Source: Dasypus novemcinctus (Eukaryota > Chordata > Mammalia > Cingulata > Dasypodidae). Taken from it: DNA of 64,000 bases. The translations under genes and the position numbers were made by a program. The notes under the pieces were generated by a model. It saw only the letters and a list, made by a program, of their open reading frames with translations. It searched no databases and had not been told where the DNA came from. Location of the stretch: NCBI RefSeq assembly GCF_030445035.2, contig NW_026688628.1, positions 3,348,001-3,412,000 on the forward strand, given 5' to 3'. This document shows, one piece after another, positions 11,516-23,849 of the stretch (position 1 is its first letter; the number at the start of each line of letters is the position of its first letter).

Positions 11516-13654
11516 CTGAGATATTTAAATAAATTAAGGAACTAAAAATTGTTAGGGAGATGGAAACATTTTTAGAAAGGCAACAATAGAGATTAAATAA
11601 GGATGAGCTTGAGTAACTTGCAGAGACTGCAATAGAAAGAAAAAATAAAAATATATTAAGAAGATGACATTAAAAAGTCAAGCAGCAAAATTATAAATAT
11701 CCTAAATTTCAGTTAGTAATTGTTCTTGACATCAGAAGGTCACTTTGTAATACCATGAAAGCTAATTTCAAAGCTAAAGCAGTTATTTTTTGGCTTTCAT
11801 GATGGGAATTTATATTAACTCACATGCTTACAGTTGTGAGACTGAGAAAAATGTCCAAATGAAGTCATCATCAGGGGATGCTTTCTTCCTGAAAAATGGC
11901 TGCTGGGTGATCTTGGAATCCTCTGTCACATGGCAAGGCACATAGTGGCATCTTCTGGTAAAGCAGTAGTTTTTCAGTTAGTTTATAACCATATATTACA
12001 CAATTCACACTAAAGACACCACTGATAAGTTTTCATGCATAAAATATAACAAATGATATAAAGCAAGAATGCAGGTGATATGAAGTTTGTGTCATTGGCC
12101 AAGTTTTTTTGAAAACATTGATTACACATAGAGTAGAATTTTTTATCTTTATATTTTCTAATTCATCACTGGTAAAAATGAAATCAGTAACAAAAGTTTA
12201 GGTGCCAAAATTTCAATTAGAAAGTGTTAGAATATATCATACATAAGAAATTTGAATATCAAAATATAAGAATATTCTAAACTTCTCAGTAAACAAATAA
12301 AGGAAATAAGTTAAAGAAGTTACAAAAATACTACAAAATAAATCTTATGAGAAGCAAAATAATTAAAAATCAATTTTAACTTTAGTTAAAAATAAAAACA
12401 ATTGCAAATATGATGAAAAATTCATGAATTAAAGATACACAACAAAATAAAGAATCCAAGATATTACCACATAAGACAAGAAATCAAAGCATTATATTGT
12501 AATCAATTTTCATTTTTAGTAAAATGCTATGAAATATCTGTACCAAACATCATCATTAAAACTTTAAATTACCCTAGAAGGTTTTTGTAGATTGATTGAT
12601 TTCCCTAATTATAAAAATGCATCTTAGAAAGAACTAGGTTGTCTAACTGAGACCCAGTGAATCACGTTAATAATTGCCTCTTCCACCAATAATAGTTAAG
12701 GAGCCGCTTCAAAGGGACAACATATCTTACCCACCCAGGTCTTCCCAAAGGCCTGGTATGTATTTCTCTTTCTTCTTTCAGTGTGGCTATCCTTTCCATG
12801 ACTCCCAGACAATTTAGGGCATGGGCCCTAAACCATGGTATAACACAAACTTTTGGACTAGGCAACAAAAAAGATTTCCTAAGGTGCACACTTTTTGGAT
12901 CTTTTCCTAGAACCAATCCACAGGGAGCATCCCATGGGCTAAGGTTTTCTAAATTCTTGCAATACTGTTGTGTCCTGATAGTCACACCTCACTTTTTAGG
13001 AACACTAATTCATTCAACACTCAGAATGAGCTGCTCAGAATAAATTGAGCATTGCATGTACTCTGTCCTCAAATATCTGCCTCTAAGTATTTGCAAACTT
13101 CTGGCTCATTTCATGTCTAACAGTGTCCTGTCTGCATGTATCATTAACATGGATAAAAGCTGCATCTTCCCTTGTGCTGGACCTCACTCCTAACTCCACA
13201 TACCCACCTGGTGCTCTTCTCTCTTGTGGAATTAGTCATTCTCTGCTAACTTGTGGAAGACTGCCTCTAGCCCCACTTCCCCAGTTTATTTCTCTTGGTT
13301 GTCTCCATCAGAAATCTCACATGAATCAGCAAATTATGTAAACCCTGTATTGTGGCTTATCCCGTAGCATGGATTATTTTTCACTTTGAAAATAATATAT
13401 CATTTTTTTCACCATGTGGTTGCAGCTCATGGGCTGCAAGTACTGCCATAGAGCTGAACACATAAGTTATTATTCTCCTTAAAATACTTTTTGAGTATAT
13501 AAATGTTGCTAAAAATCATTCATCCATCTAGTCTAGTCTGGAAGGCTCTTTTTTACTTTCCAAAAAACCAACAAAAGAACCTAAATTTAAAGGTTTTTTG
13601 TTTTTTTAATCCAGGATAACTCTAGGCCAGTAGCCCACACATCTTGTCACTTGT
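11516..13654. other. gene-poor stretch, nothing recognised
   Basis: No coding region supported. The longest frames (107 and 127 codons) have no domain and no conserved features. Confidence 0.55.
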
Positions 13655-14400
13655 CATGGAATTGTTTTGCATGATATTGCAATGACAGATATCAGGCATT
13701 ATAAATTTTGCCAACACCTATAAAATTTTGTGGTACAATGTATAAACCATAATGTGAACTATAGAGCATGGTTAGTAGCAATGTTTCAATATGCATTCAC
13801 AAATTGTAACAAATATACCATACTAAAAAAAGATGTTGGGGAAGCAGACTTGGCCCAGTGGTTAGGGCATCCATCTACCACATGAGAGGTCCACGGTTCA
13901 AATCCCGGGCCTCCTTGACCCGTGTGGAGCTGGCCCATACTCAGTGCTGATGGGCGCAAGAAGTGCTGTGCCGTGCCATGCAGGGATGTCCCCTGCCTAG
14001 GGGAGCCCCACACGCAAGGAGTGAGCCCAGTAAGGAGAGCCACCCAGTGTGAAAGAAAGTGCAGCCTGCCCAAGAATGGTGCAGCACACACGGAGAGCTG
14101 ACACAACAAGATGATGCAACAAAAAGAAACGCAGATTTCTGTGCTGCTGACAACAACGGAAGCGGACAAAGAAGAACATGCAGCAAATAGACACAGAGCA
14201 GACTACTGGGGGAGGGGGTGGGGGAAGGGGAGAGAAATAAATAAATAAATAAATCTTTTTTTAAAAAAAGATGTTGCTAATGGAGAAAAATGTGGAGGGG
14301 AGAGGGATTGAGGAATATGGGAGTCCCCTATATTTTCAATATAACATTTTATGCAATCTAAATCTTCTTTAAAAATTAAAAATAAAAAGTTGCACTGAAA
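13655..14400 (+). mobile_element. L1 3' end fragment, split by a SINE
   Basis: The stretch 13655-13824 (TATAAACCATAATGTGAACTA and neighbours) matches 52640-52860, and 14277-14400 ends in an A-rich tail. Together they look like the 3' end of one L1 subfamily in plus orientation, interrupted by SINE copy 4. Confidence 0.6.
13839..14262 (+). mobile_element. DAS-type SINE (copy 4, long body type)
   Basis: Long-type copy: relative to copies 1-3 it has an extra block of about 60 bases (GAGAGCTGACACAACAAGATG and following) before the ACAACGGAAGCGG segment. The target-site duplication AAAAAAAGATGTTG is at 13825-13838 and 14263-14276. Confidence 0.93.
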
Positions 14401-16818
14401 ACAATTTTTAAAATTGGGCCCAAATATCTTCTCAATAGGACCAGGAGATTAGGTACTATAGCATGAGAACAAAACAGTATAATAATGTAGAAGAAAAATG
14501 GTAATCATTTAATTGTCTATAGCAGTGATTGTACCCCTGAGCTGCTCAGGAGATGGAGGTTGCAATTATATAAAGGGCAGAGGATATGGTATGTTGAGAT
14601 GTTTGCTATTTCTTAACCTCCTTTAGAAGCTCAATTCCTGGGAATTTTTATAGTCCATAGGTAAGATCTATTGATTGAGCAGATAATATATATCCTGGTT
14701 TTTCTCCTCTTTATATTAACAATACTGTCTCTAGATGTTGACAATGTCATTTATGAATGTATATTACATGAAGAAAGCTTAGGGTCAGAGGATTTTTTTC
14801 CTTCATGAACAATATAAAATCTCAGGTATGATCAATTTAAACCCTACTTTGATGATGTTTTGCAGAGGTGATGTTGGACATAAAACAAAACAAAACAAAC
14901 AAACCCTGTATTTCTACTTTATAAGAGAAACCATTCTGAAATACTCTGAAACAACATGAAAGGATAATTTGAAATCTACCATCTGGATTCTCTTTAGCAG
15001 CTTTAACTTCATAGTAGTTTCATGTACAATAAAGCAACCTTACAATCATGGTTGTGCCACTCATCAAACTTTTCTGTACACTTACTTCCATGCTGTAAAA
15101 TGCATCTGACCTCAGGAGTCACTTCTGTGTTCATGGTATGTCCAGCTGCCTATGTTCTAAGAGGAAATAAATCAGCATTCCTAGGTCAGTGCCCCATTGT
15201 CTCAGGAATTATTAGAGAAGGGCCAAATTAGGCAACAAATATAAAATTCTGAGAAAGAGAAGCAGTCTGGTTGTTACAGAGACCTGCTATTAATTTCCAG
15301 CACAATTTGGATGTCAGTACATCTAGAAAGGTGACCGTTTATCTTTCTCACTTCTCTGGAAGAGTGTGAGAGTATGTTAAAATCATCTTGTGTGAGGTTG
15401 GTGCACAGGTGAAGTTATGAGGATGAAGTGTCATAACGTTCACACTTGGCTGGAAGCTCTCTCTCTCTGGAGATTGAATCTCTCTGCAACAGCTCCAGGA
15501 GATATTGCTCTTGGTACATGCAGCCAAGGGTATAACACAGATATGCCTATTCCAAATAATGGAAAGAATCAAGTGACTTTCAAATTAGATGTTGGAGCTT
15601 GCTGGGAATGTGTTTGGAGATACTAAACCCAATTTCTTCACTCATAAGACAAAACTTGAAAGTGGAAAACCCCATGACTTACCTCCTGGATAGGCTTGGG
15701 GCTTATGCAGGGAAGAAAAGAAAGAAAAAAGTGTTTGTTGATGTGGCATCATCATTCCCCAGATAGGGAAATATGTAGCTCTATGGGAAATATGTAGCTC
15801 ATTAAAATGTCCATAACAGAGGATCCTGGGAAATGGTCATGGAAAAAAAAAATAAGAGAACTCTGCTGTATTGCAGTAAGATGTCAGCAACTTAACCTGG
15901 CATGTTTGTAATCACTTGCAAATAATGCCTGTGTGAGGCAGTAGAAAAAGAGTATGATTGAGTGGTCTATAGAGAAATAGCCCCATGCATAAATCCCTCA
16001 AGTAACTGGCACAGAGTAGCAAGTTAGCTACTGACTGAATTTTAAGTGAACAACAAATATTAGGCATTCTTGTACTGTGTGTTGTTCTCACTACTTTAAA
16101 ATATCCATTTTACATTTCTAAGCAGACTTTAAATGAGTAATTCTATTCCTGTTCCTCTTATATTAAAGCACCTCAGTTGTAAAAATTGAGTTATTTGAAA
16201 TAGGAGAATCTTCATTCTCATATGGTTCCCTAATTATCATTCTTACATAGAAACAATTTCCAAAATCTACATTGTAAGGGGAAAAAAATCTTTTTTGCTT
16301 CTCCATTTCTCAGTTTCCTCAGAATTCTGAGACTTACTTCCTCAGTACAAAGGAGAGCATTTCCTTTCTAACCATGCCCTGCTTTATTGTGCAAATCTAT
16401 CTGCTGACTCTTCTAGTAACTTTTAAGGAAATTTACTCTTGGCCTTAAAATGGATCATACTACCTGAAGATTATTTGGCTCCTATACAAGCTGGCAACCT
16501 CTTTAAAACTCACCTATATGTTTTTTACTTTCTTATACATATATTAATATATGTCATTAGCAAATAGTAACATAATTCTTTTCTTCTTCTTCAAGATGAG
16601 GCTTCGCTGTTTAGATAGTGTTATTTTACAACAATATCAATTTGGTACCAAAAATCCAAATAATTTTTAAAAACTTAACAGCCTTTTGTTAGACTGAGGA
16701 AGATACCTAACAATTTGTTGAAATGAAAGAATTTTCCCTTATATTTGACTTCTATTTTTTTTCATAATAGATATAATATTGTGAAAATCTAACAATGAAT
16801 GTAGCTGGAGCATTAGCA
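14401..16818. other. gene-poor stretch, nothing recognised
   Basis: No open frame above 75 codons with any recognisable content, and no RNA gene or named repeat seen. Confidence 0.55.
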
Positions 16819-17466
16819 GTATTAGTCAATCAAAAAGTTGCTGATGCAAAATATCAGAAATCTGTTGGCTTTTATAAAGGGTATTTATTTGGGGTAAAAT
16901 CTGTTACAAGGCCCTGAAGAGCCCTACTCAAGGTTACATCCTCACTAAATTCTGCTGCCAGATGTTGATGCAAGATGGTAGGTGACATCTGTGAGTTCAG
17001 TCTTCTTCTTTCCTTTTAAGGCTCTGTTGCCCCAGCTTCTTTTGATCTCAGCTGGAGGCTGGAGGACTCATCTCTCTTCTCAGGGCTTGTTTCTTTAAGG
17101 ACTTGGTTGCTCTGGTCTCTTCACAAGGTCAGCTGTTACCATCAGGCAAATGACTCATCTCTCTTTCCAGGGTTGCAGGATCTTCTTTCGTGTCTATGTA
17201 GTTCCTTTCCTCTTTTCTCACATATCTGCTTCAGTGAGTCTCCTTGATTGAATGTCTGTTTACATAGCCCACAAAGGGGGCAAGATCTCAAACTGAGTAC
17301 TCTAAAACATAGTCAAATCAATGCCATAATCTTAACATAATTTAATCAAAGCTATCTCAGGTGAGTCTAATACAATCAAAGGATATCATGCCTGGAGGAA
17401 AAGCCCAGTTTATAAACACAAACAAACATCTTTTAAAAAAATTCATAAATAATATCAAACTGCTGC
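16819..17466 (-). repeat. LTR-like direct repeat, left copy (3' LTR of minus-strand element)
   Basis: Aligns along its length with 20753-21400, with visible substitutions and short indels. Shared landmarks include CAGAAATCTGTTGGCTTTTA near the left end and TTCATAAATAATATCAAACT at the right end. Divergence is clearly higher than between the provirus LTRs, so this element is much older. Confidence 0.7.
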
Positions 17467-17556
17467 ACTCTACCTTCTGAATTCCAAAAAGACATTACAA
17501 TATTCAAAAAACCTTAAATCCTTTCAATTAGTAATTCTAAGTGCAAAGTCACATTG

Positions 17557-17988
17557 GAGAAGCAGATTTGGCTCAACAGACAGAGCACCCACCTACCACA
17601 AGGGAGGTCCAGGGTTCAAACCCAGGACCTCCTGACTCATGTGGTGAGCTGGCCCATGCACAGTGATGATGCACACAAGGAGTGCCATGCTATGCAGGGG
17701 TGTCCCCCATGTAGGGGAACCCCACATGCAAGGAGTGCGCCCCATAACAAGAGCCACCCAGCATGAAAAAGTACAGCCTGTCCAGAAGTGGTGCTGCACA
17801 CATGGAGAGCTGATGCAGCAAGATGACACAACAAAAAGACACAGATTCCTGGTGCCACTGACAAGAATACAAGTGGACATAGAAGAACACACAGTGAATG
17901 GACACACAAAACAGACAACTGGGGGGGAGGGTGGGGAAGGGGAGAGAAATTAAAAATCAATCAATAAATAAATCTTTAAAAAAACACG
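17557..17988 (+). mobile_element. DAS-type SINE (copy 5, long body type)
   Basis: Diverged long-type copy inside the interior of the LTR element. The target-site duplication AAGTCACATTG is at 17546-17556 and 17989-17999. Confidence 0.93.
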
Positions 17989-18741
17989 AAGTCACATTGC
18001 AGTTACAGATTAAATATAGTTTGTCTTGAGGAAAAGTCCCCTCTGACTGTAGATCTGTGAAACCAATAAAACCATTTATCTGCTTCCGTATACAAAGACA
18101 CAGACAAAGAATAAACATTTGCATTACCATAAGGAGAATTTGGGAGGGACACATGAGTCACTGGTCCCCTACAGTTCCAAAAACCTGAGGGGCACACTTC
18201 ATTAGATTTCAAAATCTGAGAGTCATTCTTAAAATGATTATTTTTTCTCAACCTCGGAGCCACATGTGGGCCCAGTCTTTCCATAGGCTTGCCCAATGGG
18301 CATTTTCTTTTTTTTTAAAGATTTATTTATTCATTTATTTCTCTCCCCTTTCCCCCTCACCCCAGTTGTCTGTTCTCTGTGTCCATTTGCTGCATCTTCT
18401 TTGTCTGCTTCTGTTGTTGTCAGCGGCATGGGAATCTGTGTTTCTTTTTGTTGTGTCATCTTGTTGTGTAAGTTTTTGGTGTGTGCAGCACCATTCCTGA
18501 GCAGGCTGCACTTTCTTTCATGCTGGGCAGCTCTCCTTATGGGACACACTCCTTGCACATGGGGCTCCCCTATGTGGGGAACACCCCTGCGGCGGCTTGC
18601 TCGGTCGGTAGAGGTGGGGTCTGGCTGCGGACGAGGGGTCGGTCCAGCTCTGGACGAGGGGTCGGTCCCGCTTGGGATGAGGGGTCGGTCCGGCAGCAGA
18701 CGAGGGATCGGTCTCACAAGGGGTTGCGCGGTTCGGCTGAC

Positions 18742-18853
18742 GGGGTCGCCCGGCGAAGCCGGCGACGAAGGGGTCGCCCGGCGAAGCCGGCGACGAAGGG
18801 GTCGCCCGGAGAAGCAGGCGACCAAGGGGTCGCCCAGAGAAGCAGGCGACGAA
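18742..18853. repeat. 28-bp tandem array in solo LTR (U5 side)
   Basis: Four head-to-tail copies of a 28-base CpG-rich unit beginning GGGGTCGCCC; the first two are identical and the last two carry GAGAAGCAGG in place of GCGAAGCCGG. Confidence 0.9.
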
Positions 18854-19181
18854 CTGGGGACAAGGGAGGCCAGGCCCTTGTCGGGGGCTCTCAGGACTGG
18901 AGGGCGCACGGCAGAAGAACTACCGCGGAGACAAGGTAAACACCCAAGTCCACTTTACTGAGGGAGAGGCAACAGTTTTATAGGGGCTGGGGAAGGCTGA
19001 TTGGTCGAAGCCACGCCCTGTTCTGATTGGTTGCCGGCGAAAGGTCAGTGGGCGGTACTGGACGGGGAGGGGTGGTGGTTAGGGATTGGCTGTCGCTGTT
19101 GCTGGGGGAAGGGGCAGGGTTTAGGGATTGGTGGCTGCTGTTGCTGGGGTGGAGGGCAGACTTGAGTTTCCCGCCCACGCC

Positions 19182-19299
19182 TGGCTGTTGCTGCTGTCGG
19201 GGGAGGGGAAAAGGGCGGGCTGGATTTTTCCGCCCACACCTGGCTGTTGCTGCTGTCGGGGGAGGGGAAAAGGGCGGGCTGGATTTTTCCGCCCTGCGC
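19182..19299. repeat. 59-bp tandem repeat in solo LTR (U3 side)
   Basis: Two nearly identical 59-base units starting TGGCTGTTGCTGCTGTCGG, with one or two decayed copies upstream (about 19085-19181). Repeats in U3 of retroviruses often act as enhancers; that role is inferred here. Confidence 0.88.
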
Positions 19300-20752
19300 C
19301 TGCGCAGGGAGAAAGAAGAAGAAGGGTGCTGCCCCACAGGCATCGGGTGGCACCATCCGGGAGGAGGGGCGGCCGCGGAAGCATGGCTGCCGAGAAGGGG
19401 AGACCCAAGGGCACTCTGCGCCCATGCCGAGCTTCCTTCAGGGGTGGCGGTGAGTCCGACCAGCCACCCTATTATGGGGGCAGCGGCTTGGCCTGCCGCG
19501 GCTGCTCCCCCGCCAGGCCAGCAAACCACACTTCAGCCTGAGGGGTGACCGCACACCCCTGCATGGCATGGGACTCTGCATGCATCAGCACTGTGCATGG
19601 GCCAGCTCTACATGGGTCAAGGAGGCCCGGGGTTTGAATCATGGACCTCCCATGTGGTAGACAGATGCCCTAATCACTGGGCCAAGTCCACCACCCCAAT
19701 GGGCATTTTCTTGGTTCCACCCTCATCAAGCATCTGCAAGATGACTGAGCTCCAGACCTGACCCTCCAAGAACATTGGGGTGATGACCACATTTTCCCCA
19801 ACCTAGAGGAACAGCCCACCCCTCTCAGAGCACTGTGGTGTTGATCTCACTTTCCCCAACCCTTGGGGAACGTGCTCTACTCTTTCTGTAGCCTGGTGTA
19901 GCAAAAATTACCCTGAGGAGTGGACTGGAACATCCACCCTCTTCAAATGCTGTAATAAACTCACCCTTTCTGTGCTCATGGGTGGGGTTCCTCTCTTGCC
20001 TCAAGGAGATGTCTTAATTCCAGACCTCAGCTTCCATGGTTTTCCTCTTAAAGCTGTTTGCCCTTTCATCTCACCCTCCATATCCCTTTTAGTCCGGGCT
20101 GACAATGGTTTTGTTCATACAGCTCTCTCAAAATCTTGTTGTTTTAGCATTCAGGAAGCAGGGGTCAAAGCCATCAGAAAGTAAAACTTTCCACAAGTCT
20201 TTTCTGAATATCTGCATTTTCAATCCTGACTTACAAGTTCCAAGTTTAATTCCTCAAGTGGGCCACTATCATCTTGGGGCTTGATTTCCAGAGACTTGGA
20301 ATTTCCAGAATCAGTTTCTGTTCAATTTGTGCCCAATAATTCAGTTATCAGCTTATCTCTTTCTTCTAACATTTTGCTATAAGAAGCAAGGAGAAGCCAG
20401 GCTGCATTTTCCACATTTAGTTTGGAAATCTCCTTGGTTAAATTTCCATGTTTGTAATTTTCAAATTCTGCCTTCCATATAACATCAGGAGCAACCTTGT
20501 TAAGTTCTCTATGACTTTAAAACACAAATCACCTTTCCTCCAGTTTCCAGTAATACTTCTATCATTTCCTTCTAAGGCCCATCAAAAGTCTCTTTAGCAT
20601 CCATCCCTACCAACAGTTGCTTCAAAGCAGTCTAGGCCTTTTCCATCAAGCATCTCATAATTCCTCCAGAAATACCCCTTACCCATTTTTAAAACCAATC
20701 CAGCATTTTGGTAATTGCAAAAGCATGAACCCACTCTCCTGTTACCAAATTC

Positions 20753-21400
20753 TGTATTAGTCAGTGAAAGGGGTGCTGAGACAAAGGACCAGAAATCTGT
20801 TGGCTTTTATAAATGGTATTTATTTGGGATACAAGCTTACAGTTCCAAGACCCTAAAGAATCCAATTCAAGGTTACTTCCTCACCAAACTCTGTTGTCAA
20901 ATGTTGAAGCAAGATAGTGGGCCACCTCTGCAAGAGTTCAGCCTTCCTCTTTCCTCTTAAGGTCCTGTGGCCCCAGCTTCTCCCAATCTCAACTTAGGCT
21001 GAAGCACTCTTCTCTCTTCCCAGGACTGATTTCTTTCTGGGCTCAGCTACTCTGTTCTCTTCACAAGGTCAGCTATAAACTATCAGGCAAATGGCTCATC
21101 TCTCATCCTGGGGCTTCAGGATCCTCTTTTGTGTCTATGGTGTTCCCTTCCTCTCTTCTCACATATCTGTTTCAGTGTATCTCCTTGATTGAATATCCAT
21201 TTATGTAGCCAACAAAGTGGGTGTGGATTCAAACTGAGTCACCTTTATGACATTGTCTAATCAAAGCCAAAATCTTCAAAGGTCATCTCAGGTGAATCCA
21301 AAATAATCAAAAGGTGTCATGCCCAGAGGAATAGACCAGTTTACAAACATAATCAAATATCTTTTTTTAAATTCATAAATAATATCAAACTGCTATAGCA
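20753..21400 (-). repeat. LTR-like direct repeat, right copy (5' LTR of minus-strand element)
   Basis: Partner of 16819-17466 in the same orientation. It begins TGTATTAGTCAG at about 20752 and ends CAAACTGCTATAGCA. Confidence 0.7.
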
Positions 21401-21841
21401 TGTACCTCTCTATTAAGGCATGGTTGCTATTTGTTCACATATGTGCCATCAGTGCTTCTATAATACATGAACCCATTTTTAAAAGAAGGAAATAATGCAA
21501 AGTCCCATGATGTATTAGAATTACATGCACCTAGTAATGTATGAAAGGATAAAGGATATGCTTGATTAATTACTTAATTGATTATCCATGTCTAGTTTTC
21601 TACATGACAGGTGGTTGAAACAAACTGGAAAGAAGTGGATATGCTAGCGACACAATTAAAAGGTAAAATCTACAATATTGTGGAAGGTTACATAAAACAA
21701 GTGAGAGGGAGGAAAAGGGTAAACATGCTGTCACAGGTGACAGAATGTGTTCCCTATTCTGATATCAGGAACAGTGAAGAGCAAATAGAAACTCAGAGAG
21801 CTTGTGATTTTAGTTTTGATGTGTTAATATTGAGAGTGCTT
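21401..21841. other. short unique stretch between two retroelements
   Basis: No feature recognised. The 81-codon plus-strand frame at 21611 has no known domain. Confidence 0.5.
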
Positions 21842-22779
21842 AAAACACCCAGGTAAAGATGGAGGATTAAAGAGGGAGAGGGATGACCTGTCTCCCAGAA
21901 AAATAGCTGGAGGAGAGGAGAGACTCTCTAGAATATTTCTTTGGGTCTCAGGACACCAGGAGTAAGGTGAGAGAGAAGAGAGAGGGGAGAAGGAAAGAAG
22001 TCTTGGCTGGATGGAAAAATCCATCCCTCCCCTTGAAGCAAACAGCTGTCTGCAAACTGCAGTGGATGTGGGCTCCCATGACTTCAGACTAAGGAGGTTG
22101 TAGGGCTCCTCTTCCCCAGTAAAAGGAGATGGAGGGATACAGTCTACAGCAAATCCAGATTTGGCCAATGAACTTGGTCTACTTTTTCTCAGGGGCCACA
22201 CACTTCTAAACCAGGTGGTGTCATGAAATTGTCCCTAAAGCTGGCAGGGAGCTAAAGATAATTCGCCTTTTTAAACACCCACTCTACTGCCCTGGGCTGG
22301 TTGATGAGGAAGCAGAGGGATGGGGGGGGGGTGAAGCCAGCCAAGAGAGGAGAACAATTCTGAGAAACTTTGTTGAAAGGCTTGGCCTGTTCCGAGGACA
22401 ATGCTTCTGCAAGTCCAGCTCAGGTAGGATTCAGTGAATGTATTACCCCCAACGTCTGGAGTCTAAGCTAAGTGGTCTGCCAATGCACGACATCTCATGA
22501 CAGAACAGAAAAATGCATGAAAAGGAGGGGAAAGTTATAATAAAAGAAATAAAAGAGGCAATCAAATGCCTTTACTGCCATCCTCTACAAGGCCCTTGGG
22601 AAATGGCCTACACACCATTACTGGGTCCTTAGCCATGGGTTGAGCAGTTAAGCAGGGGCAGTCCTAAGTATCTAGAAGACATTGAACCAAGAATCAAAGA
22701 ACAGTGGTAGCACACAGCTACTTACAAGTAAATCCCTTGGTAAGAGAGAGAAACTGCACATCAGAGTAAACTCAGCATC

Positions 22780-23720
22780 ATAAGCAGATGCCTAGACATC
22801 AGCAAAAACTTACAAGCCATACTAAGAAATAGGAAGATATGACTCAGGCAAAGAAAGAAATCAAAGCTCCAGACAATACACAGGACTTGAAACAACTCAT
22901 CAATGAGGGTTCTTACAAATATTCTAAAACAAATGATGGAGTTGAAGGGCAGCATGACTAAAGAAATAAAAGACATTATGAAGACACTGGATGAGCACAA
23001 AGAAAAATTTGAAACCTTGGATAGAAAAATAGCAGAGCTTATGGGAATGAAAGACACAATAAGTGAGACCAAATGTACAGCAGAGGCATAAACCAGAAGA
23101 TTTGAAATCATGGAAAAAATAATTAACTATGTCGATTATGTAGACAGAAGCATAAATTGAAAAGAGAGAAAAAGAGAGAAAATACTTGAAAAAAATTGAG
23201 TGGGGGCTCAAGGAGTTAAAAAATATGAAGTGCACAACATAGGTTTTATGGGAATTTTGGAAAGAGAAGAGAAGGGAAAAGGAGCAGCAAGAGTATTTGA
23301 GGAATTAATGGATGAGAATTTCCCAACTCTCATCAAAGACATGAATATATGTGTCCAAGAAGCCCAGTGTACTCCAATTTGAATAAATCCAAATAGGCCT
23401 ACACCAAAACATAATATTCAGAATGACAAATGCCAAAGATAAGAAAATTCCAAAAGCAGCAAGGTTATAAACAAAACATCACATACAAGGGATATCCAAT
23501 AAGACTTCATGTGGATTCCTCTTCAGAAATCATGGAGGTGAGAAGGCAAAGGTATGACATAATCAATGTACTGAAAGAGAAAAACAGCCAGCCAGAATTC
23601 TTCATCTAGCAAAACTATCCTTCAGATATGATGGTGAATTTAAAATATTCACAGATAAACAGAACTTAGGAGATTTGTAAACCAAAACCCAGCTTTACAG
23701 GAAGCATTAAAGGGACTTCT
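22780..23720 (+). pseudogene. L1 ORF1 remnant
   Basis: Broken ORF1 (RNA-binding nucleic-acid chaperone of the L1 particle). A 60-residue open piece at 22903-23091 is rich in K, E, L and M with heptad-like spacing, fitting the coiled coil. The C-terminal part near 23620-23715 carries the conserved stretch also present in the minus-strand copy (around 42290). Confidence 0.6.
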
Positions 23721-23849
23721 GCAGCTAGAAAAGAAAAGACAAGAAAGAGTGGCTTGGAGGAGAGTGTAGAAGTAAAGACTATATGAAATTGTAACCAAAA
23801 ATAAGATATGACATATGAAAGCCAAAAGATAAAGTTGTTGAAGTAAGTA

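Larger units (their letters stand above)
18588..19553 (-). mobile_element. solo LTR, GC-rich, endogenous retrovirus, class II-like
   Basis: A 966-base insertion with terminal inverted bases TGCGG...CCGCA and a 6-bp target-site duplication CACCCC at 18582-18587 and 19554-19559. Read on the minus strand it has a TATA box (complement of TTTTATAG at 18976-18983) and an AGTAAA poly(A) signal (18954-18959) only about 20 bases apart, implying a very short R. Inverted CCAAT motifs lie near 18999 and 19036. There are three internal tandem arrays: about 24-bp units at 18629-18712, four 28-bp units at 18742-18853, and two 59-bp units at 19182-19299. No flanking gag, pol or env, so it is a recombined solo LTR. 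It is unlike the provirus LTR at 34407. Confidence 0.8.
18308..19694 (-). mobile_element. DAS-type SINE (copy 6), split by a solo LTR
   Basis: Reverse-orientation long-type SINE. The tail half is 18308-18587 and the head half is 19554-19694, separated by the solo LTR. The target-site duplication CCCAATGGGCATTTTCTT is at 18292-18309 and 19695-19712; the boundary T residues are ambiguous. The SINE itself sits in the interior of the older LTR element. Confidence 0.92.
16819..21400 (-). mobile_element. probable non-autonomous LTR retrotransposon
   Basis: Two direct repeats of about 645 bases (16819-17466 and 20753-21400) bound about 1.7 kb of unrelated interior once two nested SINEs and a solo LTR are removed. 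Both repeats start GTATTAGTC and end near AAACTGCT. They contain an inverted AATAAA (plus strand TATTTATTTGGG) close to their left ends, as expected for LTRs read on the minus strand. A short duplication TAGCA at 16814-16818 and 21396-21400 may be the target site. The interior has no retroviral gene that I can see, so it resembles a MaLR-like non-autonomous element. Family assignment is open. Confidence 0.6.

Noticed and set aside
18629-18853. CRISPR-like array
   Set aside because: Units are directly adjacent without unique spacers; these are tandem repeats in an LTR of a mammalian genome.
18296-18961. 221-codon plus-strand open frame and 192-codon minus-strand frame
   Set aside because: They run from antisense SINE into the solo LTR tandem arrays. 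The length comes from repeated units without stops, and there is no domain or conserved start.
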